From: Kineosphaera limosa NBRC 100340 | GTDB taxonomy: Bacteria > Actinomycetota > Actinomycetes > Actinomycetales > Dermatophilaceae | Length of the DNA: 64,000 nt | Direction: 5' to 3' | NCBI RefSeq assembly: GCF_000298215.1 | Contig: NZ_BAHD01000015.1 | Coordinates: 52,512-116,511 of the forward strand | In this document: positions 52,591 through 61,992 of the stretch, piece by piece | Numbering within the stretch: position 1 is the first letter of the stretch | Layout: every line of letters begins with the position of its first letter | Notes under the pieces: generated by a model | Database searches by the model: none | What the model was told of the DNA's origin: nothing | Seen by the model: the letters and a program-made list of their open reading frames with translations, nothing else | Made by a program: the position numbers and the translations under genes

Positions 52591-54042
52591 ATGTTGAACG
52601 TCTCGATCATCGTCCTGTACCTCGTGGCCATGTTGGCCTTCGGCTGGTGGGGCAAAACTCGCACCTCCACGGCCGCCGACTACCTCGTCGCCGGCCGTCG
52701 CCTCGGGCCGGTCTTCTACACCGGCACGATGTCGGCGCTCGTGCTCGGCAGCGCCTCGACCGTGGGCGGCGTCGGGCTGGGGTACGAGTTCGGTCTCGGC
52801 GGCATCTGGCTCGTGGTGTCCATCGGGGTCGGCGTCGTATTGCTCAGCCTGCTGTTCGCCGGCCGCATCCAGCGGCTGAAGATCTTCACCGTCACCCAGA
52901 TGCTCACGCTGCGCTACGGCTTCTCGGCGACGCGAGTCTCCTCGATCGTCATGGCCGTGTACACGCTCATGCTCGTCGTCACCTCGACCTCGGCCTACGC
53001 CGCGATCTTCACAGTGCTCTTTGGGGTCGACCGGCTGGTCGGGGTGCTGCTCGGGGGCATCGTCGTGCTCATCTACTCGACCATCGGCGGCATGTGGTCG
53101 ATCACCCTCACCGACATGGTGCAGTTCGCCCTCATGACGATCGGGATCATCCTGCTCATGCTGCCGTTCTCGCTGGCGCAGGCCGGCGGCTGGGCCGGGC
53201 TGCAGGCCCGCCTCGACGCGTCGTACTTCGACTTCGGCTCCCGCGGGGGCGAGTGGGTCATCACGCAGTTCATCATCTTCACGTTCGGCCTGCTCATCGG
53301 TCAGGACATCTGGCAGCGGGTGTTCACCGCGCGCTCCGACGAGGTCGCCCGGTGGGGCGGCGTGGCGGCCGGCGTGTACGTCATCATCTACGGCATCGCG
53401 GGGGCGCTCGTGGGGATGGCCGCGGCGGCGCTGCTGCCCGGCATCGAGATGCGCGACCAGGTCTTCGTGGCCCTGGCCGACCAGGTGCTACCCGTCGGTA
53501 TCGGCGGCGTCGTCATGGCGGCCGGTGTCGCAGCGATGATGTCGACCGCCTCCGGTGCGCTCATCGCGTGCGCGACCGTGACGCGCGTCGACATCCTGCC
53601 GCTGTTCGGCCGGCGCGCCCCGCGGGACGACGACGCGGCCTCGAACGTCGAGCGGGTGTTCGTCGCGGTGCTGGGTACCGTCGCCATCCTCATCACGGTG
53701 TTCGTCGACGATGTCGTCGCGGCCTTGACGATCGCCTACAACATCCTCGTCGGCGGGCTCCTGGTCTCGATCCTCGGCGGCTTGCTGTGGAAGCGCGGTA
53801 CCGGAGCCGGTGCGGTCGCCTCGATGGTCGTCGGCACCATCGGCGTGCTCGTCGGGATGGTCGCGCACGGTGTTCTGGCGAACGAGCCGATCTACTACGG
53901 CCTCATCGGGTCGGCGATCGCCTTCGTCGCAGTCTCCCTGTTCAGCCGCCCCACCGACCCGAAGGTGCAGGAGGCGTGGGAGGCCCGCCTGCACGAGTCA
54001 CGTACCGCGGATGTGACGGTCGACGAGGCGGAGGCCCGCTGA
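52591..54042 (+). CDS. sodium:solute symporter (SSS family)
   Basis: 483 residues, 13 helices expected. LVAGRRLGPVFYTGTMSALVLGSASTVGGVGLGYEFG and FGLLIGQDIWQRVFTARSDEVARWGG are SSS signatures. Na+-coupled uptake of a small organic solute. Its divergent neighbours (ureohydrolase, TPP enzyme) suggest a guanidino compound or polyamine-type substrate. ATG with GGGAAGGGC upstream. A strong terminator follows. Confidence 0.9.
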   Translation: MLNVSIIVLYLVAMLAFGWWGKTRTSTAADYLVAGRRLGPVFYTGTMSALVLGSASTVGGVGLGYEFGLGGIWLVVSIGVGVVLLSLLFAGRIQRLKIFTVTQMLTLRYGFSATRVSSIVMAVYTLMLVVTSTSAYAAIFTVLFGVDRLVGVLLGGIVVLIYSTIGGMWSITLTDMVQFALMTIGIILLMLPFSLAQAGGWAGLQARLDASYFDFGSRGGEWVITQFIIFTFGLLIGQDIWQRVFTARSDEVARWGGVAAGVYVIIYGIAGALVGMAAAALLPGIEMRDQVFVALADQVLPVGIGGVVMAAGVAAMMSTASGALIACATVTRVDILPLFGRRAPRDDDAASNVERVFVAVLGTVAILITVFVDDVVAALTIAYNILVGGLLVSILGGLLWKRGTGAGAVASMVVGTIGVLVGMVAHGVLANEPIYYGLIGSAIAFVAVSLFSRPTDPKVQEAWEARLHESRTADVTVDEAEAR

Positions 54043-54061
54043 GCGACAGCTGCCCCGCGGG

Positions 54062-54095
54062 CGCCCGGTCGAGACACCTGCGATTCGACCGGGCG
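54062..54095. terminator. perfect 11-bp hairpin terminator
   Basis: CGCCCGGTCGA and TCGACCGGGCG flank a 12-base loop and are followed by TTT, between the convergent symporter (stop 54042) and P-loop gene (stop at 54107). Confidence 0.8.
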
Positions 54096-54106
54096 TTTCG
54101 CTCTCT

Positions 54107-54655
54107 TCAGCCCAGGCTGGCGAGCAGGGCGTCGGCGTCACGGGGCCGGCGCAACAGCACCGTGGGCGGCGCGCTGGGATCGGCGTGCCAGGTGCGCATC
54201 CGTGCGCGCTTCGAGGCCCAGGACTTGACGTGCCAGGCCATGATCGAGTCGCGCGATAGCGCCCGCCGCAGCGTCTCGACATTCCCGTTGCACACGAGCT
54301 CGCGGGTGAGGATGCGGCCGGCCGTGCGTGCAAGCAAGCGCCTCATCGAGGTGGCACGCGGGTAGTCGAGACCGACGACGACGTCGACGCGCTCGAGCGC
54401 GCAGACGTTGTGAAAGCCGTAGACGGAGTCGATGACGTAGGCGGGCTCATCAAGGGCGGGCAACACACGGGCGTCGAGTTCGGCCCGCGGGGGCTGCACC
54501 CAGCCCGGCTCCCAACACAGGTCGTCGACAAGAACGAGCGGGAGGTCGAGGCGATCGGCGAGCGCTGCCGCCAGTGTCGACTTGCCCGAACCGGTCGCCC
54601 CGAAGCACAGGACGCGCCGCGCGTGACGCACATCGTCGATCCTCCCGGCACTCAC
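54107..54655 (-). CDS. P-loop NTPase, adenylate-kinase-like (topology modulation/FlaR-like)
   Basis: 182 residues, GTG start. Walker A VLCFGATGSGKSTLAAALADRLDLP at about 15-27; VVGLDYPRATSMRRLLART resembles the small FlaR-type kinases. Probably a nucleotide or small-molecule kinase. 30 bases downstream of the SRPBCC gene in the same direction. Confidence 0.8.
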   Translation of the reverse strand: MSAGRIDDVRHARRVLCFGATGSGKSTLAAALADRLDLPLVLVDDLCWEPGWVQPPRAELDARVLPALDEPAYVIDSVYGFHNVCALERVDVVVGLDYPRATSMRRLLARTAGRILTRELVCNGNVETLRRALSRDSIMAWHVKSWASKRARMRTWHADPSAPPTVLLRRPRDADALLASLG

Positions 54656-54685
54656 GTCGCGACTCTAGGCGAGTGGCCGGACAGG

Positions 54686-55165
54686 TCAGCTCGCCGTGGG
54701 CGCCTCGGCGAGCTGCTTGAGCTGGGTCAGGCCTCGCTCCAGGTCGGGGCCCATGAGCGAGTCCATGCTCTTGACCAGCGAGAACAACCGCATGAACGCG
54801 TTGAGTTCGCCGTGCATGACCCAATCGACGCGAGTGCTGTCGTCGACGGGTGTCAGCAGGAACTCGACGGTGTTCTGCGCCTGGAACGGCCGGCTGAACT
54901 CCAACGCGACCTCGACTCGGTCGGGCTCGTCACGCAGGATCTGCATCGTGCCCGCCCCGGCCTTCTTGTTGCCCTCCCACGCGTACTTCGACCCCGCGCC
55001 TGCGGACTTGCCGGAGTAGGTGCGCTGCAGATCGGGGTCCAGGCCTTCCCACGGGGACCAGTCGACCCAGCGGCGGAAGTCCCTGATGTGCGCCCGGACC
55101 GCCTTCGCCGGGGCGTCGATCGTCATCGAGGGGGAGATCGTGTACGGCTTGCCCATACGTCGCAT
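54686..55165 (-). CDS. SRPBCC family protein
   Basis: 159 residues (ATG 55165 or 55156). ISPSMTIDAPAKAVRAHIRDFRRWVDWSPWEGLDPDL, TYSGKSAGAGSKYAWEGNKKAGAGTMQI and RVDWVMHGELNAFMRLFSL match the polyketide_cyc2-type START fold that binds hydrophobic ligands. Function unknown. Divergent from the antiporter. Confidence 0.88.
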   Translation of the reverse strand: MRRMGKPYTISPSMTIDAPAKAVRAHIRDFRRWVDWSPWEGLDPDLQRTYSGKSAGAGSKYAWEGNKKAGAGTMQILRDEPDRVEVALEFSRPFQAQNTVEFLLTPVDDSTRVDWVMHGELNAFMRLFSLVKSMDSLMGPDLERGLTQLKQLAEAPTAS

Positions 55166-55251
55166 TGTCCGCCATCGGGCTTTTGCTGTTCACACAGACT
55201 TCTGGGCGCATAATCGGTGCGCGGTCGATGCCCGGGCGGGAGGTGAGTGGC

Positions 55252-56397
55252 GTGACGTTCGCCCAGCTCGCCCTCATCTGTCTGGTGGCGATCCTCGGGC
55301 CGCTGCTCTCGCTCTCGCGCGGGATCCGGGTGCCGGTCGTCATCGGCGAACTCGCCGTCGGGCTGGCGCTGGGCACCACCGGGCTACGAATGCTCGACCC
55401 ACACGATCCGACGTTCGCCTTCCTCGCCGACATCGGCTTCGGCCTGGTCATGTTCCTCGCCGGCACGCACGTGCCGATGCGCGATCCGGCGCTGCGTGCC
55501 GGCGCGCTGATCGGACTCCTGCGGGCGCTGCTCATCGGCGCGCTCTCCGTGCCGGTCGGGCTCGGGTTGGCGCACCTCTTCGGCACTGGACACGGGCTGC
55601 TCTACGCCGTCTTGCTGACCTCCTCGTCGGCCTCGATCGTCATGCCCGCGATGGCCGGGCTGCCGCAGATCGCCCCGGCGATCGTCGCCATGCTGCCGCA
55701 GTTGGCCGTCGCCGACGCCGTCTGCATCGTGCTGCTGCCGCTGGCCATCGACCCGGCGAACGCCGCCCGGGCGGCCATCGGCGGCCTGGCCGTCATTGCC
55801 GCCGCCCTCCTCGTCTACGTCGTCATGCGATGGGTGGAAGTCACGGGCCGGCGCCGGGCCGTGCATCAGCTCTCGGAGGAACGCGGGCTGGCGCTTGAGC
55901 TGCGGGTGTCACTGACGATCCTCTTCGGCCTCGCCGCGCTCGCCACCGCCGGGCACGTCTCGATCATGCTCGCCGGCTTCACGATGGGCCTGGCCTACTC
56001 GGCCGTCGGCCCTCCGCGGCGGCTGTCCAACCAGGTCTTCGGGCTCACCGAGGGCTTCTTCGGGCCGATCTTCTTCGTCTGGCTCGGAGCCTCGCTCAAC
56101 CTGCGTGACCTGGCTGCACACCCCTCCACGATCCTCCTCGGACTGACTTTGGGCGGGGCGGCCGTCGGACTGCACGCCGTGCCCGCGCTGACCGGTCAGC
56201 CGTGGCCCGTCGCGGTCGCCACGAGCGCGCAACTCGGGGTGCCGGTCGCGGCGGCGACCCTGGGTACCAACCTGGGCGTGTTGGCGCCGGGGGAGAGCGC
56301 GGCCCTGCTGCTCGGCGCCCTCGTGACGATCGCCGCTGTGACCGCCGTGGTCGGGCCGCTGGCGCGAGTGGCCGGGCCTGCGCCCGTCGCGACGTGA
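55252..56397 (+). CDS. cation:proton antiporter (CPA2-type)
   Basis: 381 residues from GTG 55252 (GGAGG eight bases upstream). About ten helices; LICLVAILGPLLSLSRGIRVPVVIGELAVGLALG and FLADIGFGLVMFLAGTHVPM are the KefB/NhaP-like Na_H_exchanger signature. No TrkA-N domain. Cation specificity unclear. Separate from the nuclease-helicase gene by 210 bases. Confidence 0.85.
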   Translation: MTFAQLALICLVAILGPLLSLSRGIRVPVVIGELAVGLALGTTGLRMLDPHDPTFAFLADIGFGLVMFLAGTHVPMRDPALRAGALIGLLRALLIGALSVPVGLGLAHLFGTGHGLLYAVLLTSSSASIVMPAMAGLPQIAPAIVAMLPQLAVADAVCIVLLPLAIDPANAARAAIGGLAVIAAALLVYVVMRWVEVTGRRRAVHQLSEERGLALELRVSLTILFGLAALATAGHVSIMLAGFTMGLAYSAVGPPRRLSNQVFGLTEGFFGPIFFVWLGASLNLRDLAAHPSTILLGLTLGGAAVGLHAVPALTGQPWPVAVATSAQLGVPVAAATLGTNLGVLAPGESAALLLGALVTIAAVTAVVGPLARVAGPAPVAT

Positions 56398-56607
56398 CTG
56401 GGGCGATCCTTCGCGACCTGCCCGGCCCAGCCCAGCGCGACCTGCCAGGGCTCGTCACATCGCGACTGGTCGATGCCGCTCGACTGACGCTCGAAATGAG
56501 CGGCGCCCCAGGGCCTCCCGAATGTTGTCGGACGTCGATGACACGATGATCGCGTCGCGCCCGGAGAGGGGGCGGCAGACGATGCAGAGCGGGTCAGGGA
56601 GGCGATC

Positions 56608-59600
56608 GTGAGACGTGTCGAGGGGCGAATCGTGCTCAGCGCCACCGACCTGACCAAGCATGTGGCCTGCCCGCACATCACGACGCTGGACCTGGGCGAC
56701 CTCGACCCGCAGCCCGCGCTCGACTCGCCGATCCCTGACGCGCCCGACGACGCGCTCGACCTGGTGTTCACCAAGGGGCTCGCGCACGAGCGTGTCTACC
56801 TCGAGCGGCTGCGCGGCGAAGGCCGGATCATCGAGCAGATCGACGGCTTCGGTGGGGTGGCGGCCGCCCAGACGTTGGCGGCGATGCGGGCCGGCGCCGA
56901 TGTCGTCTATCAGGCATGCCTGGCGGACTCCGGCTGGCTCGGGTACGCCGATTTCCTGCTGCGCGTCGACACTCCCGACAACCCCAGCGCGCTGGGGCCG
57001 TGGCGCTACGACATTGCCGACACCAAGCTCGCCCGGCGGCTCAACGTCGCGGCCCTGCTGCAGATGGCCACCTACGCGCAGCGGCTGGAGACGTTGCAGG
57101 GGGTGGCACCGCAGCGGCTCATCGTCGTCACTGGTGACGGGGTGGAGAACGCCTGGGCGCCAAGGGATGTCGGTGCGTATGCGCGGCGAGTCGCCGCGCG
57201 CCTCGAGGCTGCGGTCGCGGATCAGCAGCCGACGGAAGCGGCGCCGAATCCGCACTGCAAGCAGTGCCGCTGGGCGAGTCACTGCGCCGGGGGTTGGGAG
57301 CGCGGCGATGACGTCGGCCTCGTCGCCGGCATCCGCCGTGATCACCGGGCGGCACTGCGGGAGGCGGGGGTTGTCACCCTCAGCCAGCTCGCGACGACCG
57401 ATCCGGCCGACCTCGTGGGGGTGCTGTCGCCCGGGCTCGCCCGCCGCGTTACGCAGCAGGCCCGCCTGCAACTGACCGAGCGCACCACCGGGGAGCCCAC
57501 CTACGAGCTGCTCGACCCGCAGCCGCACCTGGGGCTCGGGCTGCTGCCGGCGCCCCACCCGCACGACGTCTACCTCGACTTCGAGGGCAACCCCTGGGGC
57601 TCGGGCGGGGAAGGCATCGAATACCTCGCCGGCCTGCTCGACCGCTCCCAACGCTTCTTTACGTGGTGGGCGCACGACCCGGAAGAGGAGAAGGCGCTGG
57701 TCGAGGGGCTACTCGACGACCTCGTGGCGCGCCACCGAGCCAACCCGGGCATGCACATCTACCACTACGCGCCGTACGAACGCACTGCGCTGGCGCGGAT
57801 GACCGCCCGCTACGGCACCCGCGAGGCCGAACTCGACGAGCTGCTGCGCGCGCAGGTGTTCGTCGACCTGTACGCCGTCGTGCGCCAGGGTCTGCGGATC
57901 AGCAAGGGCTCGTACTCGATCAAGAAACTCGAGGCGTTCTACTGGCAGCACACCCGCACCGCCGCCGACGGCGAGGTCGCCGACGCGCTCAGCTCCGTCG
58001 TCGAATACGAGCGGTGGCTGTCCACCCGAGACCAACAGATCCTCGACGCGATCGCCGAATACAACCGGCAAGACGTGCTCTCGACCCTCGCGCTGCACGA
58101 CTGGCTGGAGGAGCGGCGCGATGAGCTCGTGCGCGCTGGGCGGGCCGGGCCACGAGCCGGAGGGGAGACCACGGGAGGGGGGACCAGGGGAGGGGAGCCG
58201 GCCGAAGGCGCAGCGGTCGCGGGCGCCGACTCCGCCGAGCCCGTGCCGGCCGCCGCGGTGCCGGTCGACGCTGTTCCCGTCGACCCCAAAGCCGCGGAGC
58301 GGGCGCGTAGGGAGGCCGAACGCGCGGAGCAGGCGAGCGAGCGGGAGCAGGCGGAGGAGCAACTGGCCGAACGGCTGCGGGACGCGGGCCACCCGCTGGC
58401 CGCGGCGTGCGTCGGCTGGCATCGCCGCGAACAGCGGCCAGCCTGGTGGGAGTACTTCCGGTTCGGGCAGCTGACCACCGATGAGCTCGTCGCCGACCCC
58501 AAGGCGCTCGCCGACCTCGGCGAGCCGGAGCACGTCGGCAACGTGCTTGACAAGCGTGGGCGGGCCGGCTCCAAGATCTGGCGGTACCCGCTGCCGCCGC
58601 AGGACTACTCGGGCCGCCGCGGCGACTCGCTGCCGTGCGTCGACACCCTCGCTGGCCTCGGCACGCTGGTCGCTGTCGATCCCGTCGCGGGGTGGGCGGA
58701 GTTCAAGCGCGGCGCCCGGCTCGACCCGCTGCCCGCCCGCGCCGCGGGGGTGCCGGGGCCGATCAACGACCAGACGCTGCGCGACTCCATTCAACGCACC
58801 GGCCAGGCGCTGCTCGCGGGAGAAGCGACGATCGGCACCGCCCTACTCGCGCAGACGGTGCCCCCGGCCGAGCAGCTGGTTCGGCGAGCGGGTGAGACAG
58901 CCGCCGATGTCGTGCTGCGCGTCGGGCAGAGCCTCGACGGCCAGGTGCTCGCGGTCCAGGGGCCGCCCGGCACCGGCAAGACAACGGCCGCGGCCCGGCT
59001 GATCCGCGCGCTGCTCGACAACGGCCTGCGGGTCGGCGTCACCGCCGGCTCGCACTCGGTGATCCTCAATCTGCTGGCGGACGTCGAGCGGCCGGCCTGG
59101 CACAAGGTCTCGACGGACCGCGGCGGATCTGGGACTGTGGTGCGGCTCGACGAGGCCGACGGACACGAAAGCGAAGAAGGTGAGGCCGACGGCGACGCGC
59201 GCGTTCGCCGCGCCTCGGGTGCCATGTCGACGGTGGGCGCAGCTGGGCCTGGCGCGGCTGGGCCCGGTGCGGCCGTGGATCCGTCCGCGCCGTCCGGGCG
59301 CGCCGGGCCCGCCGGTGACGCCGGCCGAGCAGTCCACGAACCCGGCCCCGCCGGTGACGCCGGCCGAGCAGCCTACGAACCCGGTCCCGAAGGGTTGGTG
59401 CGCGGCGAACCGGACTCCGCCGCGATCGTCGCGGCGCTTGGCGACGGGCAGATCCGCCTCGTCGGCGGCACCGCCTGGCTGTGGGCGCGCGAAGAGTTCG
59501 CCGAGTCCGTCGACGTGCTCGTCATCGACGAGGCGGGACAGTTCTCGCTGGCCAACGCCGTAGCGGTCGCGCCGGCTGCCACCCGCGGGCTCGTGCTGCT

Positions 59601-60453
59601 CGGCGACCCCCAGCAGCTGACCCAGCCCACCCAGGCGGCCCATCCCGACGGCGGGGGAGTGTCCGCGCTCGAGCACTTACTGACGGTCGACGGCACGCTG
59701 CACGACACCGTGCCCCCCGAGCGCGGCATCTTCCTCGATCGCACCTACCGGATGCACCCAGACCTGACTCGGTTCGTCTCCGAACTCTCCTACGAAGAGC
59801 GGCTGCTCGGCGCCGACGGCCTCGACCGCCAGCGAATCGCGCTCCCTAAGGCAGGCGCCAGCACGACCAGCGCGCCCGACCAAGCCCTGGCACCCGCTTC
59901 GGCCGTCGCGCTCGCCTCCGCCGAGGCCCTCGGCGGATCGGGGCTCGTGTGGATGCCCGTGGAGCATGAGGGCTGCACCACCGACAGCGAGGTCGAGGCG
60001 CGGGTCGTCGCCGACCTCTCCCGCTCCCTGCTCACCGGCACCTTTACCGACGCCCGCGGCGAGACCGCGCCGATGACGCCGGCCGATGTCTTGGTCGTCG
60101 CCCCCTTCAACGCCCAGGTTGCGCGACTGCGCGACGTGCTGCCGCCGGGAGTGCGGGCGGGGACGGTCGACAAGTTCCAAGGTCGGCAGGCCCCCGTCGT
60201 CATCTACTCGATGGCGTCGTCCAGCGCCGAGCTCGCGCCGCGCGGAGTGACCTTTCTCTACGACGTGCACCGTCTCAACGTCGCGATCAGCCGGGCCAAG
60301 GCGCTCGTCGTCATCGTCGGCTCCCCGATGCTGCTCGACGCCCCCGTCAGCAACCCCGAACAGCTGCGCGCCGTCAACGCCCTCTGCCGATTCGTCGAGC
60401 AAGCCCGCACCGTGCGCGCACCCGAGTCGGCCAAGCTCAGCGCAGGCCATTGA
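56608..60453 (+). CDS. TM0106-type RecB-like nuclease fused to an SF1 helicase
   Basis: 1281 residues, GTG with AGGGAGG upstream. (1) RecB-like nuclease, residues about 1-230, with YADFLLRV and YDIADTKLARR (D...DxK) and a Cys group CKQCRWASHC. (2) RNase-H-like exonuclease, about 320-505, with DFEGNPWG, HYAPYE, and YNRQDVL. (3) SF1B helicase, about 760-1260: Walker A QGPPGTGKTT (about 784), DEAGQ (about 973), GDPQQL, DKFQGRQ, NVAISRAKALVVIVGS. The gene stands alone; a DNA repair or anti-phage role is inferred from the family only. Confidence 0.9.
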   Translation: MRRVEGRIVLSATDLTKHVACPHITTLDLGDLDPQPALDSPIPDAPDDALDLVFTKGLAHERVYLERLRGEGRIIEQIDGFGGVAAAQTLAAMRAGADVVYQACLADSGWLGYADFLLRVDTPDNPSALGPWRYDIADTKLARRLNVAALLQMATYAQRLETLQGVAPQRLIVVTGDGVENAWAPRDVGAYARRVAARLEAAVADQQPTEAAPNPHCKQCRWASHCAGGWERGDDVGLVAGIRRDHRAALREAGVVTLSQLATTDPADLVGVLSPGLARRVTQQARLQLTERTTGEPTYELLDPQPHLGLGLLPAPHPHDVYLDFEGNPWGSGGEGIEYLAGLLDRSQRFFTWWAHDPEEEKALVEGLLDDLVARHRANPGMHIYHYAPYERTALARMTARYGTREAELDELLRAQVFVDLYAVVRQGLRISKGSYSIKKLEAFYWQHTRTAADGEVADALSSVVEYERWLSTRDQQILDAIAEYNRQDVLSTLALHDWLEERRDELVRAGRAGPRAGGETTGGGTRGGEPAEGAAVAGADSAEPVPAAAVPVDAVPVDPKAAERARREAERAEQASEREQAEEQLAERLRDAGHPLAAACVGWHRREQRPAWWEYFRFGQLTTDELVADPKALADLGEPEHVGNVLDKRGRAGSKIWRYPLPPQDYSGRRGDSLPCVDTLAGLGTLVAVDPVAGWAEFKRGARLDPLPARAAGVPGPINDQTLRDSIQRTGQALLAGEATIGTALLAQTVPPAEQLVRRAGETAADVVLRVGQSLDGQVLAVQGPPGTGKTTAAARLIRALLDNGLRVGVTAGSHSVILNLLADVERPAWHKVSTDRGGSGTVVRLDEADGHESEEGEADGDARVRRASGAMSTVGAAGPGAAGPGAAVDPSAPSGRAGPAGDAGRAVHEPGPAGDAGRAAYEPGPEGLVRGEPDSAAIVAALGDGQIRLVGGTAWLWAREEFAESVDVLVIDEAGQFSLANAVAVAPAATRGLVLLGDPQQLTQPTQAAHPDGGGVSALEHLLTVDGTLHDTVPPERGIFLDRTYRMHPDLTRFVSELSYEERLLGADGLDRQRIALPKAGASTTSAPDQALAPASAVALASAEALGGSGLVWMPVEHEGCTTDSEVEARVVADLSRSLLTGTFTDARGETAPMTPADVLVVAPFNAQVARLRDVLPPGVRAGTVDKFQGRQAPVVIYSMASSSAELAPRGVTFLYDVHRLNVAISRAKALVVIVGSPMLLDAPVSNPEQLRAVNALCRFVEQARTVRAPESAKLSAGH
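59308..59385 (+). repeat. in-frame 39-bp tandem duplication in the helicase linker
   Basis: Two 39-base copies encode GPAGDAGRAVHEP and GPAGDAGRAAYEP, inside an Ala/Gly/Pro linker (about residues 875-930) between Walker A and Walker B. The frame is kept and the core motifs lie outside it. Confidence 0.85.
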
Positions 60454-60456
60454 CAT

Positions 60457-60472
60457 GTGACCTTTTGGTCAC
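60457..60472. promoter_or_regulatory. ArsR-type operator
   Basis: GTGACC-TTTT-GGTCAC, nine bases before the GTG start of the ArsR gene and just after the helicase stop. An ideal autorepressor site in a leaderless or near-leaderless promoter. Confidence 0.7.
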
Positions 60473-60480
60473 CTATTGTC

Positions 60481-60816
60481 GTGAGCGTGGACGACGACCT
60501 GGTGTTCAAGGCCCTCGCCGACACGACCCGCCGTCGACTTCTCGACGCGCTGTTCGTGCGGGGCGGGCGCACCCTCGGTGAGTTGGAGCAGGTCGTCGCC
60601 GAGCACACGCAGATGACGCGGTTCGGGGTATCCAAGCACCTCAAGCTCCTGGAGGAGGCCGGGCTGGTCGTCGCGCGTAAGCAGGGACGGGAGAAGCTGC
60701 ACTACCTCAACTCGGTCCCCATCCGGTTGATCCACGACCGCTGGATCGACAAGTTCACGCACCACCACGTCACGGCACTGACCGACCTGAAACGAGCGCT
60801 GGAGGAAGAACCATGA
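60481..60816 (+). CDS. ArsR family winged-helix regulator
   Basis: 111 residues from GTG 60481 (GTG 60487 also possible); no ribosome site is visible, so possibly leaderless. FKALADTTRRRLLDALFVRGGRTLGELEQVVAEHTQMTRFGVSKHLKLLEEAGLVVARKQGREKLHYLN is a typical ArsR HTH of the non-metal type linked to AHSA1 proteins. Coupled to the downstream gene by a four-base overlap. Confidence 0.9.
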   Translation: MSVDDDLVFKALADTTRRRLLDALFVRGGRTLGELEQVVAEHTQMTRFGVSKHLKLLEEAGLVVARKQGREKLHYLNSVPIRLIHDRWIDKFTHHHVTALTDLKRALEEEP

Positions 60817-61337
60817 GCACCACCGATATCCTCACGATGACCGACGGCAGTGAGCGCAACGCCCCCGAGCTGCAGGTGTTCCGGGTGTACATCGAGGCGC
60901 CCGCGCAGAAGGTATGGGACGCCATCACGAGCAAGGAGTTCAGCACCAAGTACGGCTACGGCGGCGACGTGTTCTACGACCTGGTCGCGGGCGGCGACTA
61001 CCGCAGCGACACCACCGCGGAGATGAAGGAGATGGGGATGGGTGACGTCGCGGTGACCGGCAAGGTCATCGAGGCCGACCCGCCGCACCGCCTCGTGCAG
61101 ACGTGGATCGCCGCCTGGCATCAGGAAGAGACCACCCTGACCTGGGATCTCGTCGAGTACGAGGGCGGGCTCACCGGCCTGACGCTGACCCACGACTGCA
61201 CCGGCGCGCAGAACACGGCGCGTGACATCGAGGGCACCGGCGACGCAGCCCAGGGTGGCGGCGGCTGGCCGTGGGTGCTCGCCGGCCTCAAGACCTACCT
61301 GGAGACCGGTCGGCAGATGGTCGGCTCCGGCGCCTAA
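60813..61337 (+). CDS. AHSA1/SRPBCC domain protein
   Basis: 174 residues. VFRVYIEAPAQKVWDAITSKEFSTKYGYGGDVFYDL, GKVIEADPPHRLVQTW and EGGLTGLTLTHDC follow the AHSA1-like START fold. ArsR-AHSA1 pairs are common in actinobacteria; their function is mostly unknown. Coupled to the ArsR gene. Confidence 0.9.
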   Translation: MSTTDILTMTDGSERNAPELQVFRVYIEAPAQKVWDAITSKEFSTKYGYGGDVFYDLVAGGDYRSDTTAEMKEMGMGDVAVTGKVIEADPPHRLVQTWIAAWHQEETTLTWDLVEYEGGLTGLTLTHDCTGAQNTARDIEGTGDAAQGGGGWPWVLAGLKTYLETGRQMVGSGA

Positions 61338-61368
61338 GGCCCCCCGGCCGCAGGCCGCCAGCCCGGGA

Positions 61369-61992
61369 CTATGACTGCGGCGCGGTGCGCAGCCGCGCCG
61401 CAGTCGCCCGGGCGGCATCCTGCAAGACGGTGTCGAGCATCGAGTCGTCCCGGATGACCAGCCAACTCATCGCCACCCCGAACACCATGCCGAGCAGTTG
61501 TTGGGCGATGACCGAGACCGGGGCGTCCCACTCGCCTCCGCTGCGCTCGGCAAGGTCGATGAGCAGACGCTCGACGCTCGACTGGTAGCCGACGTGGGAC
61601 TCCTCGAGGATCTCGTGCAGGCCGGGATCGCGCGCCGCCATGAGCGTCACCTCCTGCAGCGCGAGCTCGGTCTGCGGGTCGGCCTTGACGCCGTCGGTGT
61701 ACGCCTTGACGGCCGCCGACAGCACCTCCTCGGGGCTGCCCCCCGAGGCTCCAGCCTGTGCGAAGTAGTTCACCGCGTGCTCGGTGTCGGCCGCGACGAC
61801 GGCCTGCAGCATCGCCTCCTTGGAGGAGAACGCGTAGTGCACCGACCCGTGCGGCACCCCGGCCTCCTTGGCCACCGCGCGGGTGGTCAGCGTCCAGGCG
61901 CCGTCGCGGCGCATGACCTGCAGCGCCGCGTCGGCGAGCTCGGCCCGACGCTGCTGCATCGGTACCTGCTTGCGCCGCGGCCGCCCGGTCAT
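61369..61992 (-). CDS. TetR family regulator of the MFS exporter
   Basis: 207 residues. HTH ADAALQVMRRDGAWTLTTRAVAKEAGVPHGSVHYAFSSKEAMLQAV at about 20-64. It starts within the last codon of the exporter gene (ATGA), so it is cotranscribed with it. It probably represses the exporter via the palindrome at 63742-63759. Ligand unknown, likely a drug or hydrophobic compound. Confidence 0.9.
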   Translation of the reverse strand: MTGRPRRKQVPMQQRRAELADAALQVMRRDGAWTLTTRAVAKEAGVPHGSVHYAFSSKEAMLQAVVAADTEHAVNYFAQAGASGGSPEEVLSAAVKAYTDGVKADPQTELALQEVTLMAARDPGLHEILEESHVGYQSSVERLLIDLAERSGGEWDAPVSVIAQQLLGMVFGVAMSWLVIRDDSMLDTVLQDAARATAARLRTAPQS

